DNA from: Ruegeria sp. R14_0
Lineage (GTDB): Bacteria; Pseudomonadota; Alphaproteobacteria; Rhodobacterales; Rhodobacteraceae
Reading direction: 5' to 3'
Assembly: GCF_017743975.1 (NCBI RefSeq)
Contig: NZ_JAGHRC010000002.1
Span: 496,001 to 560,000, forward strand
Length of the DNA: 64,000 bases
Part shown: in pieces, positions 32,351 through 41,841 of the stretch
Position numbering within the stretch: position 1 is the first letter of the stretch
How the letters are laid out: every line of letters begins with the position of its first letter
Position numbers and translations under genes: made by a program
Notes under the pieces: model-generated
The model's database searches: none
Told to the model about the DNA's origin: nothing
The model's input: the letters and a program-made list of their open reading frames with translations, nothing else

Positions 32351-33306
32351 GCACTCAGAACTCCACCCTTCGGGGACTTGGCTATGCATTTGTGGGCTTT
32401 GCCGTCTTTGCCAGCCATGACGCATTGATCAAAGCGTTGGGTGCCACCTATTCGGTGATGCAGATCATCTTTTTCGCCACGCTGTTTTCCTTTGTGCCGA
32501 TGGCGGTGTCCATGCTGGCCGATCGAACGCCCAGCAATTTCCGCCCCCATCATCCTTGGCTGGTAATGCTACGTTCGGCCCTTGTGGTGACGGCCATGTC
32601 CTGTGCGTTCTACGCCTTTTCGGTCCTGCCCCTGGCCGAGGTCTATTCGCTGCTGTTCTCGTTCCCGCTGATCGTGACCGTCCTGTCGATCCCGATTTTG
32701 GGCGAGGTCGTCCGCGCCCAGCGTTGGGCCGCGGTGGGTGTTGGGTTAATCGGCGTCCTGATCGTTCTGCGCCCCGGCGCGACCGAGATCACGCTGGGCC
32801 ATCTGGCCGCACTGACGGCTGCGTTCTGCAGCGCCTTCGGATCGGTTCTGGTGCGCAAGATCGGGAATGAGGAACGGTCCGCCGTCCTGATCCTCTATCC
32901 CATGCTTCTGGCCATCGTCGTCATGAGCGCAGCACAACCCGCCGTGTATCAGGCCCCGTCCCTGCTGCATTTGGCGATGATGGCGCTGGTCGGTCTGTTT
33001 TCCGTGATCGCGCAGCACCTGATCATTCTGGCCTATCGCGCTGCGCCTGCCGGAGTTGTTGCCCCCAGCCAGTACAGTCAGATCATCTGGGCCACGATCT
33101 TTGGCATGGTCTTCTTTGGCGAGCGCCCGGACATCTGGGTCGCGGTGGGTGCCAGTATCATCATCGCGTCCGGCGTGTTCGTCGTCTGGCGGGAAAGCCG
33201 GACAGATGTTTCGTCGAATAAACCGGTTCTCAAAGTGCGGTCTCCGCGCGCAGACACGGGTGCTTCGGCAAGACCGACCCGCAACAGTGATACAGACAAA
33301 GAATAA
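32347..33306 (+). CDS. EamA/DMT family transporter
   Basis: This is a protein of about 319 residues with ten predicted membrane segments in two EamA repeats (LGYAFVGFAVFASHDALIKA at the start; HLIILAYRAAPAGVVAPSQY in the second half). The hydrophilic C-terminal tail is rich in Ser, Arg and Thr. The frame begins at 32305, but GAGG precedes the ATG at 32347, which opens with MSTQNSTLRGLGY. It is the second DMT carrier in the window, and the substrate is unknown. Confidence 0.86.
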   Translation: MSTQNSTLRGLGYAFVGFAVFASHDALIKALGATYSVMQIIFFATLFSFVPMAVSMLADRTPSNFRPHHPWLVMLRSALVVTAMSCAFYAFSVLPLAEVYSLLFSFPLIVTVLSIPILGEVVRAQRWAAVGVGLIGVLIVLRPGATEITLGHLAALTAAFCSAFGSVLVRKIGNEERSAVLILYPMLLAIVVMSAAQPAVYQAPSLLHLAMMALVGLFSVIAQHLIILAYRAAPAGVVAPSQYSQIIWATIFGMVFFGERPDIWVAVGASIIIASGVFVVWRESRTDVSSNKPVLKVRSPRADTGASARPTRNSDTDKE

Positions 33307-33308
33307 CA

Positions 33309-33326
33309 GCGCGCTCGAAAGCGCGC
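33309..33326 (+). terminator. Hairpin after DMT gene
   Basis: GCGCGCT and AGCGCGC form a perfect 7-bp stem closed by a CGAA loop, beginning 2 nt after the stop codon. No long T-run follows, so termination strength is uncertain. Confidence 0.5.
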
Positions 33327-33363
33327 CGCTCAATCTGTTTGCTCCGATGTAGAGCCTGTTTGG

Positions 33364-34476
<1,113 letters not shown>

Positions 34477-34606
34477 GGTCGTTGTCTCCCTGTCTTCTTT
34501 GTTCCGACCCTGCGTCAATTACAGAGCGTTTTCAACTGCGCTTTGGTGACAGGTTGGCTAATTATTTGATATTGCAGTAACGACACTGTCAGAAGGAGAA
34601 ACGCCA

Positions 34607-34894
34607 ATGTTCCGATTTATTCCCGCTCTGGTCCTGCTGGCAGCCTGCGCCGAGACAACTGCGCCGGTCGAGACTCTGGCATCGACGGACGCCGCCCCGG
34701 TTGATCTGGCATTTTGTCAGGGCGAAGCCTTTGCCGATTCAATTGGCCAACCGGTGTCGACCATCCAGGCTCAACTGCCGGAACGGTCGCGCGTGCTGGG
34801 CCCCGATGACATCGCCACGCAGGATTATCGCATCGACCGGCTGAACGTTTATGTGACCGGTTCGGGGATCATTCAGCGCCTGACCTGCGGGTAA
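34607..34894 (+). CDS. Peptidase inhibitor I78 family lipoprotein
   Basis: This is a 95-residue lipoprotein. The signal MFRFIPALVLLAAC has a lipobox ending at Cys14. The mature part matches the I78 inhibitor family: FCQGEAFADSIGQPVSTI, then LPERSRVLGPDDIATQDYR and the ending RLNVYVTGSGIIQRLTCG with a paired Cys. Members inhibit subtilisin-like serine proteases or stabilise envelope proteins. A good Shine-Dalgarno (AGAAGGAGA) precedes the ATG. It lies before imuB but is separated from it by that gene's LexA box. Confidence 0.85.
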   Translation: MFRFIPALVLLAACAETTAPVETLASTDAAPVDLAFCQGEAFADSIGQPVSTIQAQLPERSRVLGPDDIATQDYRIDRLNVYVTGSGIIQRLTCG

Positions 34895-34924
34895 GCGTGG
34901 ACTCGGGCGCTGATTCTCGGATAA

Positions 34925-34939
34925 GAACAAAATAGGAAC
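34925..34939. promoter_or_regulatory. Perfect LexA (SOS) box upstream of imuB
   Basis: GAAC-AAAATAG-GAAC is an exact match to the alphaproteobacterial SOS operator GAAC-N7-GAAC. It ends 16 nt before the imuB start codon, the same distance as the box before dnaE2. Confidence 0.8.
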
Positions 34940-34955
34940 ATTTTGATGTCTGCCG

Positions 34956-36608
34956 ATGCCAAAACGCCGAATACTCTCGCTATGGTTCCCCCGTCTGGGG
35001 GCTGAACGGCTGATCCGCGCTGCGCGGGGGCTGCACAGTGGTCCTTTGGCCGTGGTTGCCGAACAGTCGAACATGCAAGTGATCACTTCGCTGAATGTGG
35101 ACGCGCAGACCGCCGGGCTGCGTGTGGGTCAGCCTGTGCGCGATGCCCATGCCATGTGCGCGTCCCTGATTACCCGCCACCGCAACGCCCCGGCCGAGGC
35201 GGCGTTCCTGACCGCGCTGCGTCGCTGGGCGGGCAAGTTCAGCCCCTGGGTCGCCGAAGAGGCCCCGGATGGGCTGGTCGTCGACCTGTCGGGCTGCGCC
35301 CATCTGTTCGGTGGGGAAGAACCGCTGCTGAGCGTGATCGAAACCGATTGCGCTGATATGGGTCTCAGCGTGCAGATGGGCATTGCCGACACGTTGGGGG
35401 CCGCCTGGGCATTGGCCCGCTATGCGGGGCAAGAGGCCACGTCCGACCGCAACGGCGACGCCATCAGTCAGGAGGCCCGCGCCACCCGCGCCCGGGCCTC
35501 TAAACGGCGGCATTGGACCAAGGGCGGGGCCGCGCCACAAGTGATGGCCCTAGGCGGTGGTGCGCGCATTGCTGCGCCGGGGCAGTCTTATGGCGCGCTC
35601 AGCCCCCTGCCCATCGCGGCGCTGCGGCTTGAGGATCAGGTCGTCGCGCAACTGAACCGTCTGGGCCTGCGCCGGATCGGCGATCTTCTGGGCCAGCCGC
35701 GTGCCTCTCTGGCGCGGCGGTTTGGGCGCGGGCTGGTGCTGCGACTGGATCAGGCCATGGGTAGCGCACCTGAACCGGTTTCCCCTGCCCGTCCCCCGCA
35801 TCACTTTGCAGTGCGCATGACCCTGCCCAATCCGATCGGTTTGATCGAAGACGTGATGGCCGCTGTTGATCGCGTGCTACCAACGCTTTGTGCGAAGCTG
35901 GAAGAGAAGGCGCGCGGCGTCCGCACTCTGCGGCTCGAGGCGCATCGCGCCGATCAGGCTGCCGAGGTCATCGAGGTCGGCCTGGCTCGTCCAACCTATG
36001 ACAAACACCGCATTCGGCCTTTATTAGAGATGAAAATTGACAAGATCGATGCGGGCTATGGCATCGATATGCTGCGACTTGAGGCGGTACAAACCGAACC
36101 CATCCACGCCCGCACCGTAGCCGGTCATGCCGAGGCACGCCGCGTGGCCCGCGAGCGGCTGGAGGGCAATACCGCCGTCGAAGACCTGATCGGCAAGCTG
36201 GGCGCGCGGGTTGGACTGGATGCGATCACGCGGCGTCATCCAGCGGCCTCACACATCCCCGAGAAAACGGCGCAGACGCTGGCAGCAGCTTGGTCGGAAC
36301 CGGCGCGCGACTGGCCCGCTCCGCCGCGCCCGCGCCCTTTGCAGATGTGGCAACCCGAACCTGTGATGGCCCCTGAAACCCCCGATGTACCCGCCGCCTT
36401 TCGCTGGCGCGGGCGCGACTGGCAGTTGGCGCAGGCCACCGGCCCGGAACGCATCGCCCCGGAATGGTGGCTGGACGACCCCAACTGGCGCAGCGGCGTA
36501 CGCGATTACTGGGTGGTGGTGACGGAACAGGGAGAGCGGCTATGGCTGTTCTACGGCCACGGCGGCACCATGTCGGCTGGTTGGTTCTGTCAGGGGCAGT
36601 TTGGTTAA
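34956..36608 (+). CDS. imuB: ImuB, inactive Y-family polymerase-like SOS mutagenesis protein
   Basis: This is a 550-residue Y-family homologue that recruits DnaE2 to the beta clamp in damage-induced mutagenesis. Where active Y polymerases carry catalytic acids, this protein has ILSLWFPRLGAERL near the N-terminus and VVDLSGCAHLFGG, the degenerate pattern of ImuB. The C-terminal RDYWVVVTEQGERLWLFYG is also typical. The ATG at 34956 has only a weak ribosome site; the LexA box ends 16 nt upstream. No imuA is found before it. dnaE2 lies 3.2 kb upstream on the same strand instead of directly downstream. Confidence 0.92.
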   Translation: MPKRRILSLWFPRLGAERLIRAARGLHSGPLAVVAEQSNMQVITSLNVDAQTAGLRVGQPVRDAHAMCASLITRHRNAPAEAAFLTALRRWAGKFSPWVAEEAPDGLVVDLSGCAHLFGGEEPLLSVIETDCADMGLSVQMGIADTLGAAWALARYAGQEATSDRNGDAISQEARATRARASKRRHWTKGGAAPQVMALGGGARIAAPGQSYGALSPLPIAALRLEDQVVAQLNRLGLRRIGDLLGQPRASLARRFGRGLVLRLDQAMGSAPEPVSPARPPHHFAVRMTLPNPIGLIEDVMAAVDRVLPTLCAKLEEKARGVRTLRLEAHRADQAAEVIEVGLARPTYDKHRIRPLLEMKIDKIDAGYGIDMLRLEAVQTEPIHARTVAGHAEARRVARERLEGNTAVEDLIGKLGARVGLDAITRRHPAASHIPEKTAQTLAAAWSEPARDWPAPPRPRPLQMWQPEPVMAPETPDVPAAFRWRGRDWQLAQATGPERIAPEWWLDDPNWRSGVRDYWVVVTEQGERLWLFYGHGGTMSAGWFCQGQFG

Positions 36609-36625
36609 AATCGCCTAAGTAGAGA

Positions 36626-37351
36626 CTATTTTCCGCGATACACCAACCAATCCGGCAGGTAATCGAGTAATCGGACCACCCAGGAAAACGGGGCCGGGAA
36701 ATCGGTACGGAACCGACGGCGCGACATCGCCTTGAGCACCCGATCCGCCGCATCTTCGGGCGTCATCAGCATGGGCATCTTGAAGTTGTTTTTCTCGGTC
36801 AGCCGGGTCTTGATGAAGCCGGGATTGACGATCCGAACGGTCACGCCGGTACCGGCCAGATCAAACCGCATCGTCTCGGCTAGCGACACCAGCGCCGCCT
36901 TGCTGGCCGCATAGCCAACAGCCGCGGGTAAACCACGATAGCCGGACAGTGACCCGATCAGCGTAATGTCCCCCCGACCCGCGCGCACGAGCCCGGGCAC
37001 CGTTTCGCCCAAGACACGCAGCGCACCAAGATAGTTCACGTCGGTCATGGACAGCACGGCATCGGTATCCCAGTCAGCCGATTTCATCGGCTCATAAGCA
37101 CCAGCGTTATAAACCAGCCCGTCCACCGCTCCGACCTCTGCCACCGCACTACGCACAGCATCCAGATCGGTAACGTCAAAGGGGACAGCACGCGTATTCG
37201 GCAATGCTTCGCAGATCTCGGCCAACCGCGCCGCATTGCGCGCCGACAGAATAAGACTGGCCCCCTGACGGCTGAGCGCTTCGGCCAGACACCGGCCCAG
37301 CCCTTCGCTGGCACCGATGATCCAATAGGTTTTTCCGTCAAAACTGCTCAT
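36626..37351 (-). CDS. SDR family oxidoreductase, sigma-E locus
   Basis: This is a 241-residue short-chain dehydrogenase with GASEGLG as nucleotide-binding motif, YNAG, catalytic Ser in LIGSLSGYRG and YAASK. The sequence stays closest to the SDR found beside COG2907 oxidases in Rhodobacteraceae. The open frame reaches 37453, but the promoter -10 at 37423-37428 lies inside that extension, so the ATG at 37351 (MSSFDGKTYWIIGASEG) is the likely start. It is divergent from the oxidase operon and shares its type of promoter, which suggests a joint role in lipid modification under singlet oxygen stress. Confidence 0.85.
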   Translation of the reverse strand: MSSFDGKTYWIIGASEGLGRCLAEALSRQGASLILSARNAARLAEICEALPNTRAVPFDVTDLDAVRSAVAEVGAVDGLVYNAGAYEPMKSADWDTDAVLSMTDVNYLGALRVLGETVPGLVRAGRGDITLIGSLSGYRGLPAAVGYAASKAALVSLAETMRFDLAGTGVTVRIVNPGFIKTRLTEKNNFKMPMLMTPEDAADRVLKAMSRRRFRTDFPAPFSWVVRLLDYLPDWLVYRGK

Positions 37352-37422
37352 GCGTGGGGTATCCGGGACGCCGGGTATAGCAAGCCCGGTTTTGGTTTCG
37401 TTTTCCTTAATAGGTTCTGGAG

Positions 37423-37452
37423 GTTTTACGAACCGGATACGCAGCTGGATCA
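37423..37452 (-). promoter_or_regulatory. ECF sigma-E (RpoE/ChrR-type) promoter for SDR gene
   Basis: On the - strand TGATCC (37452-37447), an 18-nt spacer and TAAAAC (37428-37423) match the Rhodobacter RpoE consensus of TGATCC with a TA-rich -10 element. The -10 lies about 70 nt before the SDR start at 37351. Confidence 0.7.
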
Positions 37453-37522
37453 CGTCAGCGCAACATTTAACTCAGGTTAATCTAAACCAGCTAGGGCAAT
37501 GAAAAAAATAATCAAACGTGAT

Positions 37523-37552
37523 TGATCCGCAGTCGGCGTTGCTGCGTAATCC
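37523..37552 (+). promoter_or_regulatory. ECF sigma-E (RpoE/ChrR-type) promoter for amine oxidase operon
   Basis: TGATCC (37523-37528), an 18-nt spacer and TAATCC (37547-37552) form a second copy of the same promoter type, facing the other way. It lies 28 nt before the oxidase start at 37581. The identical spacing in both copies argues against chance. Confidence 0.75.
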
Positions 37553-37580
37553 TTTTAAAATGTCGCACTAAGAGGATCAC

Positions 37581-38912
37581 ATGTTCGACGAACCGCGGGG
37601 CGTACGCAAGAAAATCGCAATTGTAGGTGCAGGCATTTCAGGTCTATCCGCAGCTTACTACCTATCAGAAAACAACGATGTAACAGTCTATGAGGCCGAA
37701 CCTCGGCTTGGGGGACACGCCCGGACGGTGATGGCGGGCAAGAATGGCGATCAACCGGTCGATACCGGGTTTATCGTGTTTAACTATTCAACCTATCCCC
37801 ACCTGACCAAGCTTTTCGACGAACTGAACGTCCCCGTCATTAAAAGCGAAATGAGCTTTGGTGCCACGATCGATGACGGTCGTCTTGAATATGGCCTGAA
37901 CAATCTGCGCACCCTGACAGCGCAAAAGCGTAACCTGATGCGTCCGGCCTATTACAAGATGATTTCGGACATCCTGCGCTTTGGCAAAGAGGCCCCGCAA
38001 GCCGCCAAGGACGACGAAACCACAATCGGTGAGCTGATTGATCAGCTGCGATTGGGCCATTGGTTCCGCCACAACTATCTGATGCCGATGTGCGGCGCGA
38101 TCTGGTCCACGCCGGTGGAATTCATCGACCGTTTCCCGGCCCGCTCGCTGGTGCAGTTCTTCCAGAACCACGCCTTGCTGGCCGGAGATCGGTCAAAGCA
38201 ACATCAATGGTGGACAGTCAAAGGCGGCAGCATCGAATATGTCCGCCGGATCGAGGCGGCATTGCGCGCCCGTGGGTGTGAAATCCGCGTGGCCTCTCCG
38301 GTACAGCACATTCACCGGGACAGTCTGGGCGTCACTGTCCACAGCGAGGGTCAGGCGGATCTTTATGACGAGATCATTCTGGCCACCCATTCAGACCAGG
38401 CACTGGCCATTCTGGGCGACAGCGCCACGGACGAGGAAAAAGCCGCCCTTGGCGCGATCAAGTATCAACCCAACAAAGCCGTATTGCATTGCGATCCGGG
38501 TCAGATGCCGAAACGGCGGGCCTGCTGGTCCAGCTGGACCTATCGCTCGCAGGCCGGAAACGTTGGTGTGACCTATTGGATGAACCGCCTGCAGAACATT
38601 CCGGACAGCGATCCGATGTTTGTGACGCTGAACACTCAGGCGCAGATTCCCGAAGACAAAATCTATGACGAGGTCGAATTCGCGCATCCGGTATTCGATC
38701 ACGCGGCCCTGAAAGCACAGGGACAAATCCGCGGGATGCAGGGACAGAACAACACCTGGTTTGCTGGTGCATACAACCGGCATGGTTTTCACGAAGACGG
38801 GATTGCCAGCGCGATGCATGTTGTCGAGCGGTTGAAGGGCACCCCGCAAACGATCGGAGCTGACAATGGCAATCTTGCAAAAGACCCGGCCATCCCTGTC
38901 CCGGCCGAGTAA
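37581..38912 (+). CDS. FAD-dependent amine oxidase-type desaturase (COG2907)
   Basis: This is a 443-residue flavoprotein. The FAD-binding motif VGAGISGLSAAYYL starts at residue 15 with the acidic Glu of YEAEPRLGGHA following. WFAGAYNRHGFHEDGIASA near the C-terminus is the second FAD contact. COG2907 proteins lie next to cyclopropane-type fatty acid methyltransferases in many genomes. In Rhodobacter a homologue in the RpoE regulon is linked to furan fatty acid synthesis. AGAGGA precedes the ATG. It heads an overlapping five-gene operon behind the sigma-E promoter. The assignment to fatty-acid desaturation is by homology and context. Confidence 0.85.
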   Translation: MFDEPRGVRKKIAIVGAGISGLSAAYYLSENNDVTVYEAEPRLGGHARTVMAGKNGDQPVDTGFIVFNYSTYPHLTKLFDELNVPVIKSEMSFGATIDDGRLEYGLNNLRTLTAQKRNLMRPAYYKMISDILRFGKEAPQAAKDDETTIGELIDQLRLGHWFRHNYLMPMCGAIWSTPVEFIDRFPARSLVQFFQNHALLAGDRSKQHQWWTVKGGSIEYVRRIEAALRARGCEIRVASPVQHIHRDSLGVTVHSEGQADLYDEIILATHSDQALAILGDSATDEEKAALGAIKYQPNKAVLHCDPGQMPKRRACWSSWTYRSQAGNVGVTYWMNRLQNIPDSDPMFVTLNTQAQIPEDKIYDEVEFAHPVFDHAALKAQGQIRGMQGQNNTWFAGAYNRHGFHEDGIASAMHVVERLKGTPQTIGADNGNLAKDPAIPVPAE

Positions 38913-39411
38913 TTCCCTGTGGAGCGCAGCGGTGTTGACAGTGATGCTGCTGGCCCCCGGAGGCCTGGCTGCATCCACGGTGGCGACCCAACTGCCGAAC
39001 GCCGAACTGCGCGGAACCGCGACGTTCCGCTATCTTGGCCTGCCAATCTATGATGCCAAGCTGTACACACCCGGCGGTGCGCCATTCAGCTGGAGCGAAG
39101 ACTTTGGCCTGCAGCTGACCTACAGGCGCAACATCAAACAGAAAGCGCTGGTTGAATCGACGCTGGATGAGATGACGCGACAGGGCAACAGCGGAATGAC
39201 GCAGGCCCAGTTAGAGTCATGTTTTCAAACTGTCGGCAAAGGCGACAGCTATCTGGCGGTGTCTGAGGGGCCGAACAAGGTTGGTTTCTGGCGCAATGGG
39301 CGAAAGACCTGCACCTTGTCGAGTCCCGGCGTAAAAAAGACGTTCATGTCGATCTTTCTTGGCGACAACACACGGTCGGCCAGCTTTACCCGGCAGTTGA
39401 AGGGCCAGTGA
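38866..39411 (+). CDS. Exported chalcone isomerase-like (CHI-like) protein
   Basis: This is a 181-residue protein with a hydrophobic signal (LWSAAVLTVMLLAPGGLAAS, residues 18-37). Its CHI-like domain has LRGTATFRYLGLPIYDAKLY, LTYRRNIKQKALVESTLDEM and the C-terminal MSIFLGDNT. Bacterial CHI-like proteins may bind fatty acids, and this one is a fixed companion of COG2907 oxidases. Its start overlaps the oxidase gene by 47 nt, an unusually long overlap, and its end overlaps the transporter gene by 4 nt. It is probably periplasmic. Confidence 0.82.
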   Translation: MAILQKTRPSLSRPSNSLWSAAVLTVMLLAPGGLAASTVATQLPNAELRGTATFRYLGLPIYDAKLYTPGGAPFSWSEDFGLQLTYRRNIKQKALVESTLDEMTRQGNSGMTQAQLESCFQTVGKGDSYLAVSEGPNKVGFWRNGRKTCTLSSPGVKKTFMSIFLGDNTRSASFTRQLKGQ

Positions 39412-40634
39412 TGCTGTATCCCAGGGTCAGCCTTTATGCGCTGATGCTCGCTGCGGCGGGTATTCCTCTGTATATCCACCTGCCGCGTTTTGCAGCGGTC
39501 AACCTAGGGATCAGCCTTGGGGTGATCGGCACCGTGTTGTTGGTGATCCGGCTGGTGGACCTGGTGCAAGACCCGTTGATTGGTTGGGCGATAGACCGCT
39601 GGCCGGCTGGCCAGTTGCTGTTCGCCGCGCTTGCTGCGCTGGGTCTTGCGGTGGGCTTTCCGCTGCTCTTTGCCTTGCCCGAAGGTGCAAGCGTAACCTC
39701 GCTGATCCTGATCCTGATCCTGCTGTTCTCTGCCTACAGTCTTGGGACCATCCTGCTATACGGCCGCAGTGCCACGCTGGCCAAAAAGGCTGACGCCAAA
39801 GAGCTGATGACACTGGCGGCGTTCCGAGAAGGCGGCCAGTTGGCGGGCGTTGTCATTGCCGCCAGCGCCCCGGCATTGTTCGTGGCCTTGGGGGCGGGTG
39901 CACAAGGATATCCCGCATTCGGGCTGTTCCTGGGCGTTCTGTCCGTCGTGACCATTGCGCTGACCTTTCCAATGTGGCGGCGCACGCCGATCACCGGTGA
40001 CGGTTTGTCCTTTGCCGGGTTAGGGCAAGCCGGGGCGCTGCGCCTGCTGGCTCTGGCGTTGGTGAACAGCCTTCCGGTGGCCATCACCTCGACCCTGTTT
40101 CTGTTCTTTGTCGAAGACCGGCTGCAATTGCCCGGCAAAGCTGGCCCGTTGCTGATCCTGTTCTTCCTGAGTGCAGGGGCCAGCGTGCCGCTCTGGGCGC
40201 GCCTCAGTAATCGAATTGGCCCGAAACAGACTCTGATTATCGCTATGCCCTTGTCGATCGCCAGCTTCATCGGGGCCGCACTGTTGCCCGCGGGCGAGCT
40301 GTTGGGCTTTGCCCTGATCTGCCTCGCCTCGGGCGCGGCCTTGGGGGCCGACATGGTGGTCCTGCCCGCCATGTTCTCGGTCGTTTTGACCCGTGCCGGC
40401 CTGAACGCATCGGCCGCATTTGGGTTTTGGTCTTTTGCCGGCAAGCTGGGCCTTGCGCTCGCTGCCTTTTTCACTCTGCCCCTGCTGGAACGCAGCGGGT
40501 TTACGCCCGGACAGACAAACTCTGCACAAGCCCTGGATACACTCAACCTGGCCTATGCGGTGCTGCCCTGCATCCTGAAACTCGGCGCGTTCGGCATGGT
40601 CCTGACGCTGCCCACGGAGGTCTCAGCCAAATGA
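39408..40634 (+). CDS. MFS transporter, GPH (sugar:cation symporter-like) family
   Basis: This is a 408-residue protein with about 12 membrane helices. The opening YALMLAAAGIPLYIHLPRFA, the loop VDLVQDPLIGWAIDRW and the central RLLALALVNSLPVAITSTLF match GPH-type carriers. In Rhodobacter a member of this family has the same position in the RpoE-dependent operon. Despite the family name a sugar substrate is not implied; lipid precursors are possible. It overlaps both neighbours by 4 nt. Confidence 0.82.
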   Translation: MMLYPRVSLYALMLAAAGIPLYIHLPRFAAVNLGISLGVIGTVLLVIRLVDLVQDPLIGWAIDRWPAGQLLFAALAALGLAVGFPLLFALPEGASVTSLILILILLFSAYSLGTILLYGRSATLAKKADAKELMTLAAFREGGQLAGVVIAASAPALFVALGAGAQGYPAFGLFLGVLSVVTIALTFPMWRRTPITGDGLSFAGLGQAGALRLLALALVNSLPVAITSTLFLFFVEDRLQLPGKAGPLLILFFLSAGASVPLWARLSNRIGPKQTLIIAMPLSIASFIGAALLPAGELLGFALICLASGAALGADMVVLPAMFSVVLTRAGLNASAAFGFWSFAGKLGLALAAFFTLPLLERSGFTPGQTNSAQALDTLNLAYAVLPCILKLGAFGMVLTLPTEVSAK

Positions 40635-41248
40635 AAACGCTTGTTGTAATACTGCTCGCCACCCTTGCCGTGTTTGTGGCCAAGAACCGGTTTCTGAGCT
40701 TTCGCTCGCAATCGCCGTCCGATTACACCGGCACCGGGCCCACATTTAAGATGAAAGAGGCCTTGAACGGAGAGATCCTGTCCGAAGGGCTGATCTATGG
40801 GCCCAACGGAAAGATGTCGAACAGCTTTGTCGCCCGTATGGTGGGCGAATGGGACGGCAACACCGGCACGCTGGCCGAGTACTTCACCTATTCCAACGGC
40901 AAACAGATGACCCGCAAATGGTACCTGACACTGGGCTCCGGCAATACCTTCACCGCAACGGCGGATGACATTGTCGGCGAAGGTAAAGGCACAATATCGG
41001 GATCGACCGTCAAGCTGACCTATCGGATCATCCTGCCCGAAGACGCTGGTGGCCATACCTTGGACGTCACGGACTGGATGTACCTCACCGAAAACGGCGT
41101 GATCATGAACAGGTCCGAAATGCGCAAATTCGGCATCAAAGTCGCGGAACTGATCGCCACGATGCGCCCCGCGCCCGAAGTACAGTCCGCCCATGTCAGT
41201 GGTGCGAATGGGTACGATGCGGATGCCGAGCAAAGGCCGATACAATGA
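40631..41248 (+). CDS. DUF3833 family protein, membrane-anchored
   Basis: This is a 205-residue DUF3833 protein with an uncleaved N-terminal helix (MKTLVVILLATLAVFVAKNR). The beta-rich domain has SEGLIYGPNGKMSNSFVARM, WDGNTGTLAEYFTYSNG and DWMYLTENGVIMNRSEMRKF. The function is unknown. The ATG overlaps the transporter stop in ATGA; a longer in-frame start lies inside the transporter gene and is unlikely. A second DUF3833 gene follows with another ATGA overlap, so this is a tandem pair of related proteins. Confidence 0.85.
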   Translation: MKTLVVILLATLAVFVAKNRFLSFRSQSPSDYTGTGPTFKMKEALNGEILSEGLIYGPNGKMSNSFVARMVGEWDGNTGTLAEYFTYSNGKQMTRKWYLTLGSGNTFTATADDIVGEGKGTISGSTVKLTYRIILPEDAGGHTLDVTDWMYLTENGVIMNRSEMRKFGIKVAELIATMRPAPEVQSAHVSGANGYDADAEQRPIQ

Positions 41249-41787
41249 TGCGGCGTCGGTTTCTTATCGCGGGGCTTGGGATCGCTGGCCTTGCTGTTCT
41301 GACCGCCTGCTCGGCTAAGCCGCGTGTTCCAAAGACGTTCCTGTCAGATCGGCAGTTGAACCTGGAAGAGTTCTTCGAGGGCAAAACAGTTGCCTATGGC
41401 CAGTTCCAGGACGTGCTGGGTAATGTTCCGCGCCGCTTCACGGTGGATATCGACGGCACATGGGATGGTGAAACGCTGACCCTGGTCGAAGATTTTGTCT
41501 ATGATGACGGCGCTACGGAACAGCGAATCTGGACCCTGACCAAAACTGGCGAGGATACCTGGACCGGTACCGCCCCCGGCGTTCTGGGCACGGCCAGCGG
41601 CGTCGAACGCGGCGATACGTTCAACTGGAAGTACAAAATTGACCTGCCTGTGAAAGAAGGCACCATGCGGGTCAACTTTGACGACTGGATGTGGCTGCTA
41701 GAGGATGACCGCTTGCTGAACCGGGCCTATGTCTCGCGCTTTGGCGTCCGGCTGGGTGAGGTCATTTTGTTCTTCGAAAAGAAGTAA
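41245..41787 (+). CDS. DUF3833 family lipoprotein
   Basis: This is a 180-residue DUF3833 protein with a lipoprotein signal (MMRRRFLIAGLGIAGLAVLT then Ala-Cys, lipid Cys22). The domain shows RFTVDIDGTWDGETLTLVED, then FDDWMWLLEDDRLLNRAYVSRFG, closely parallel to the preceding gene. It is the last gene of the sigma-E operon and is followed after 1 nt by a terminator hairpin. The tandem arrangement of one helix-anchored and one lipid-anchored copy suggests division between inner and outer membrane faces. Confidence 0.86.
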   Translation: MMRRRFLIAGLGIAGLAVLTACSAKPRVPKTFLSDRQLNLEEFFEGKTVAYGQFQDVLGNVPRRFTVDIDGTWDGETLTLVEDFVYDDGATEQRIWTLTKTGEDTWTGTAPGVLGTASGVERGDTFNWKYKIDLPVKEGTMRVNFDDWMWLLEDDRLLNRAYVSRFGVRLGEVILFFEKK

Positions 41788-41788
41788 C

Positions 41789-41819
41789 AAAAAAGGGCGG
41801 ACCTTGTGGCCCGCCCTTT
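41789..41819. terminator. Bidirectional intrinsic terminator
   Basis: AGGGCGG and CCGCCCT pair around a 10-nt loop. Six T residues follow on the - strand (porin side) and three on the + strand. It serves the convergent DUF3833 operon and porin gene. Confidence 0.8.
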
Positions 41820-41841
41820 GAAAACTCAGGTCCCGATCAAC

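Noticed and set aside
34946-35005. 19-codon ORF between the imuB LexA box and imuB
   Set aside because: It overlaps the imuB start in another frame, has no family resemblance to ImuA and is too short to support.
37467-37480. TTAA-N6-TTAA near the sigma-E promoters as a CtrA box
   Set aside because: The spacer is 6 nt instead of the required 7.
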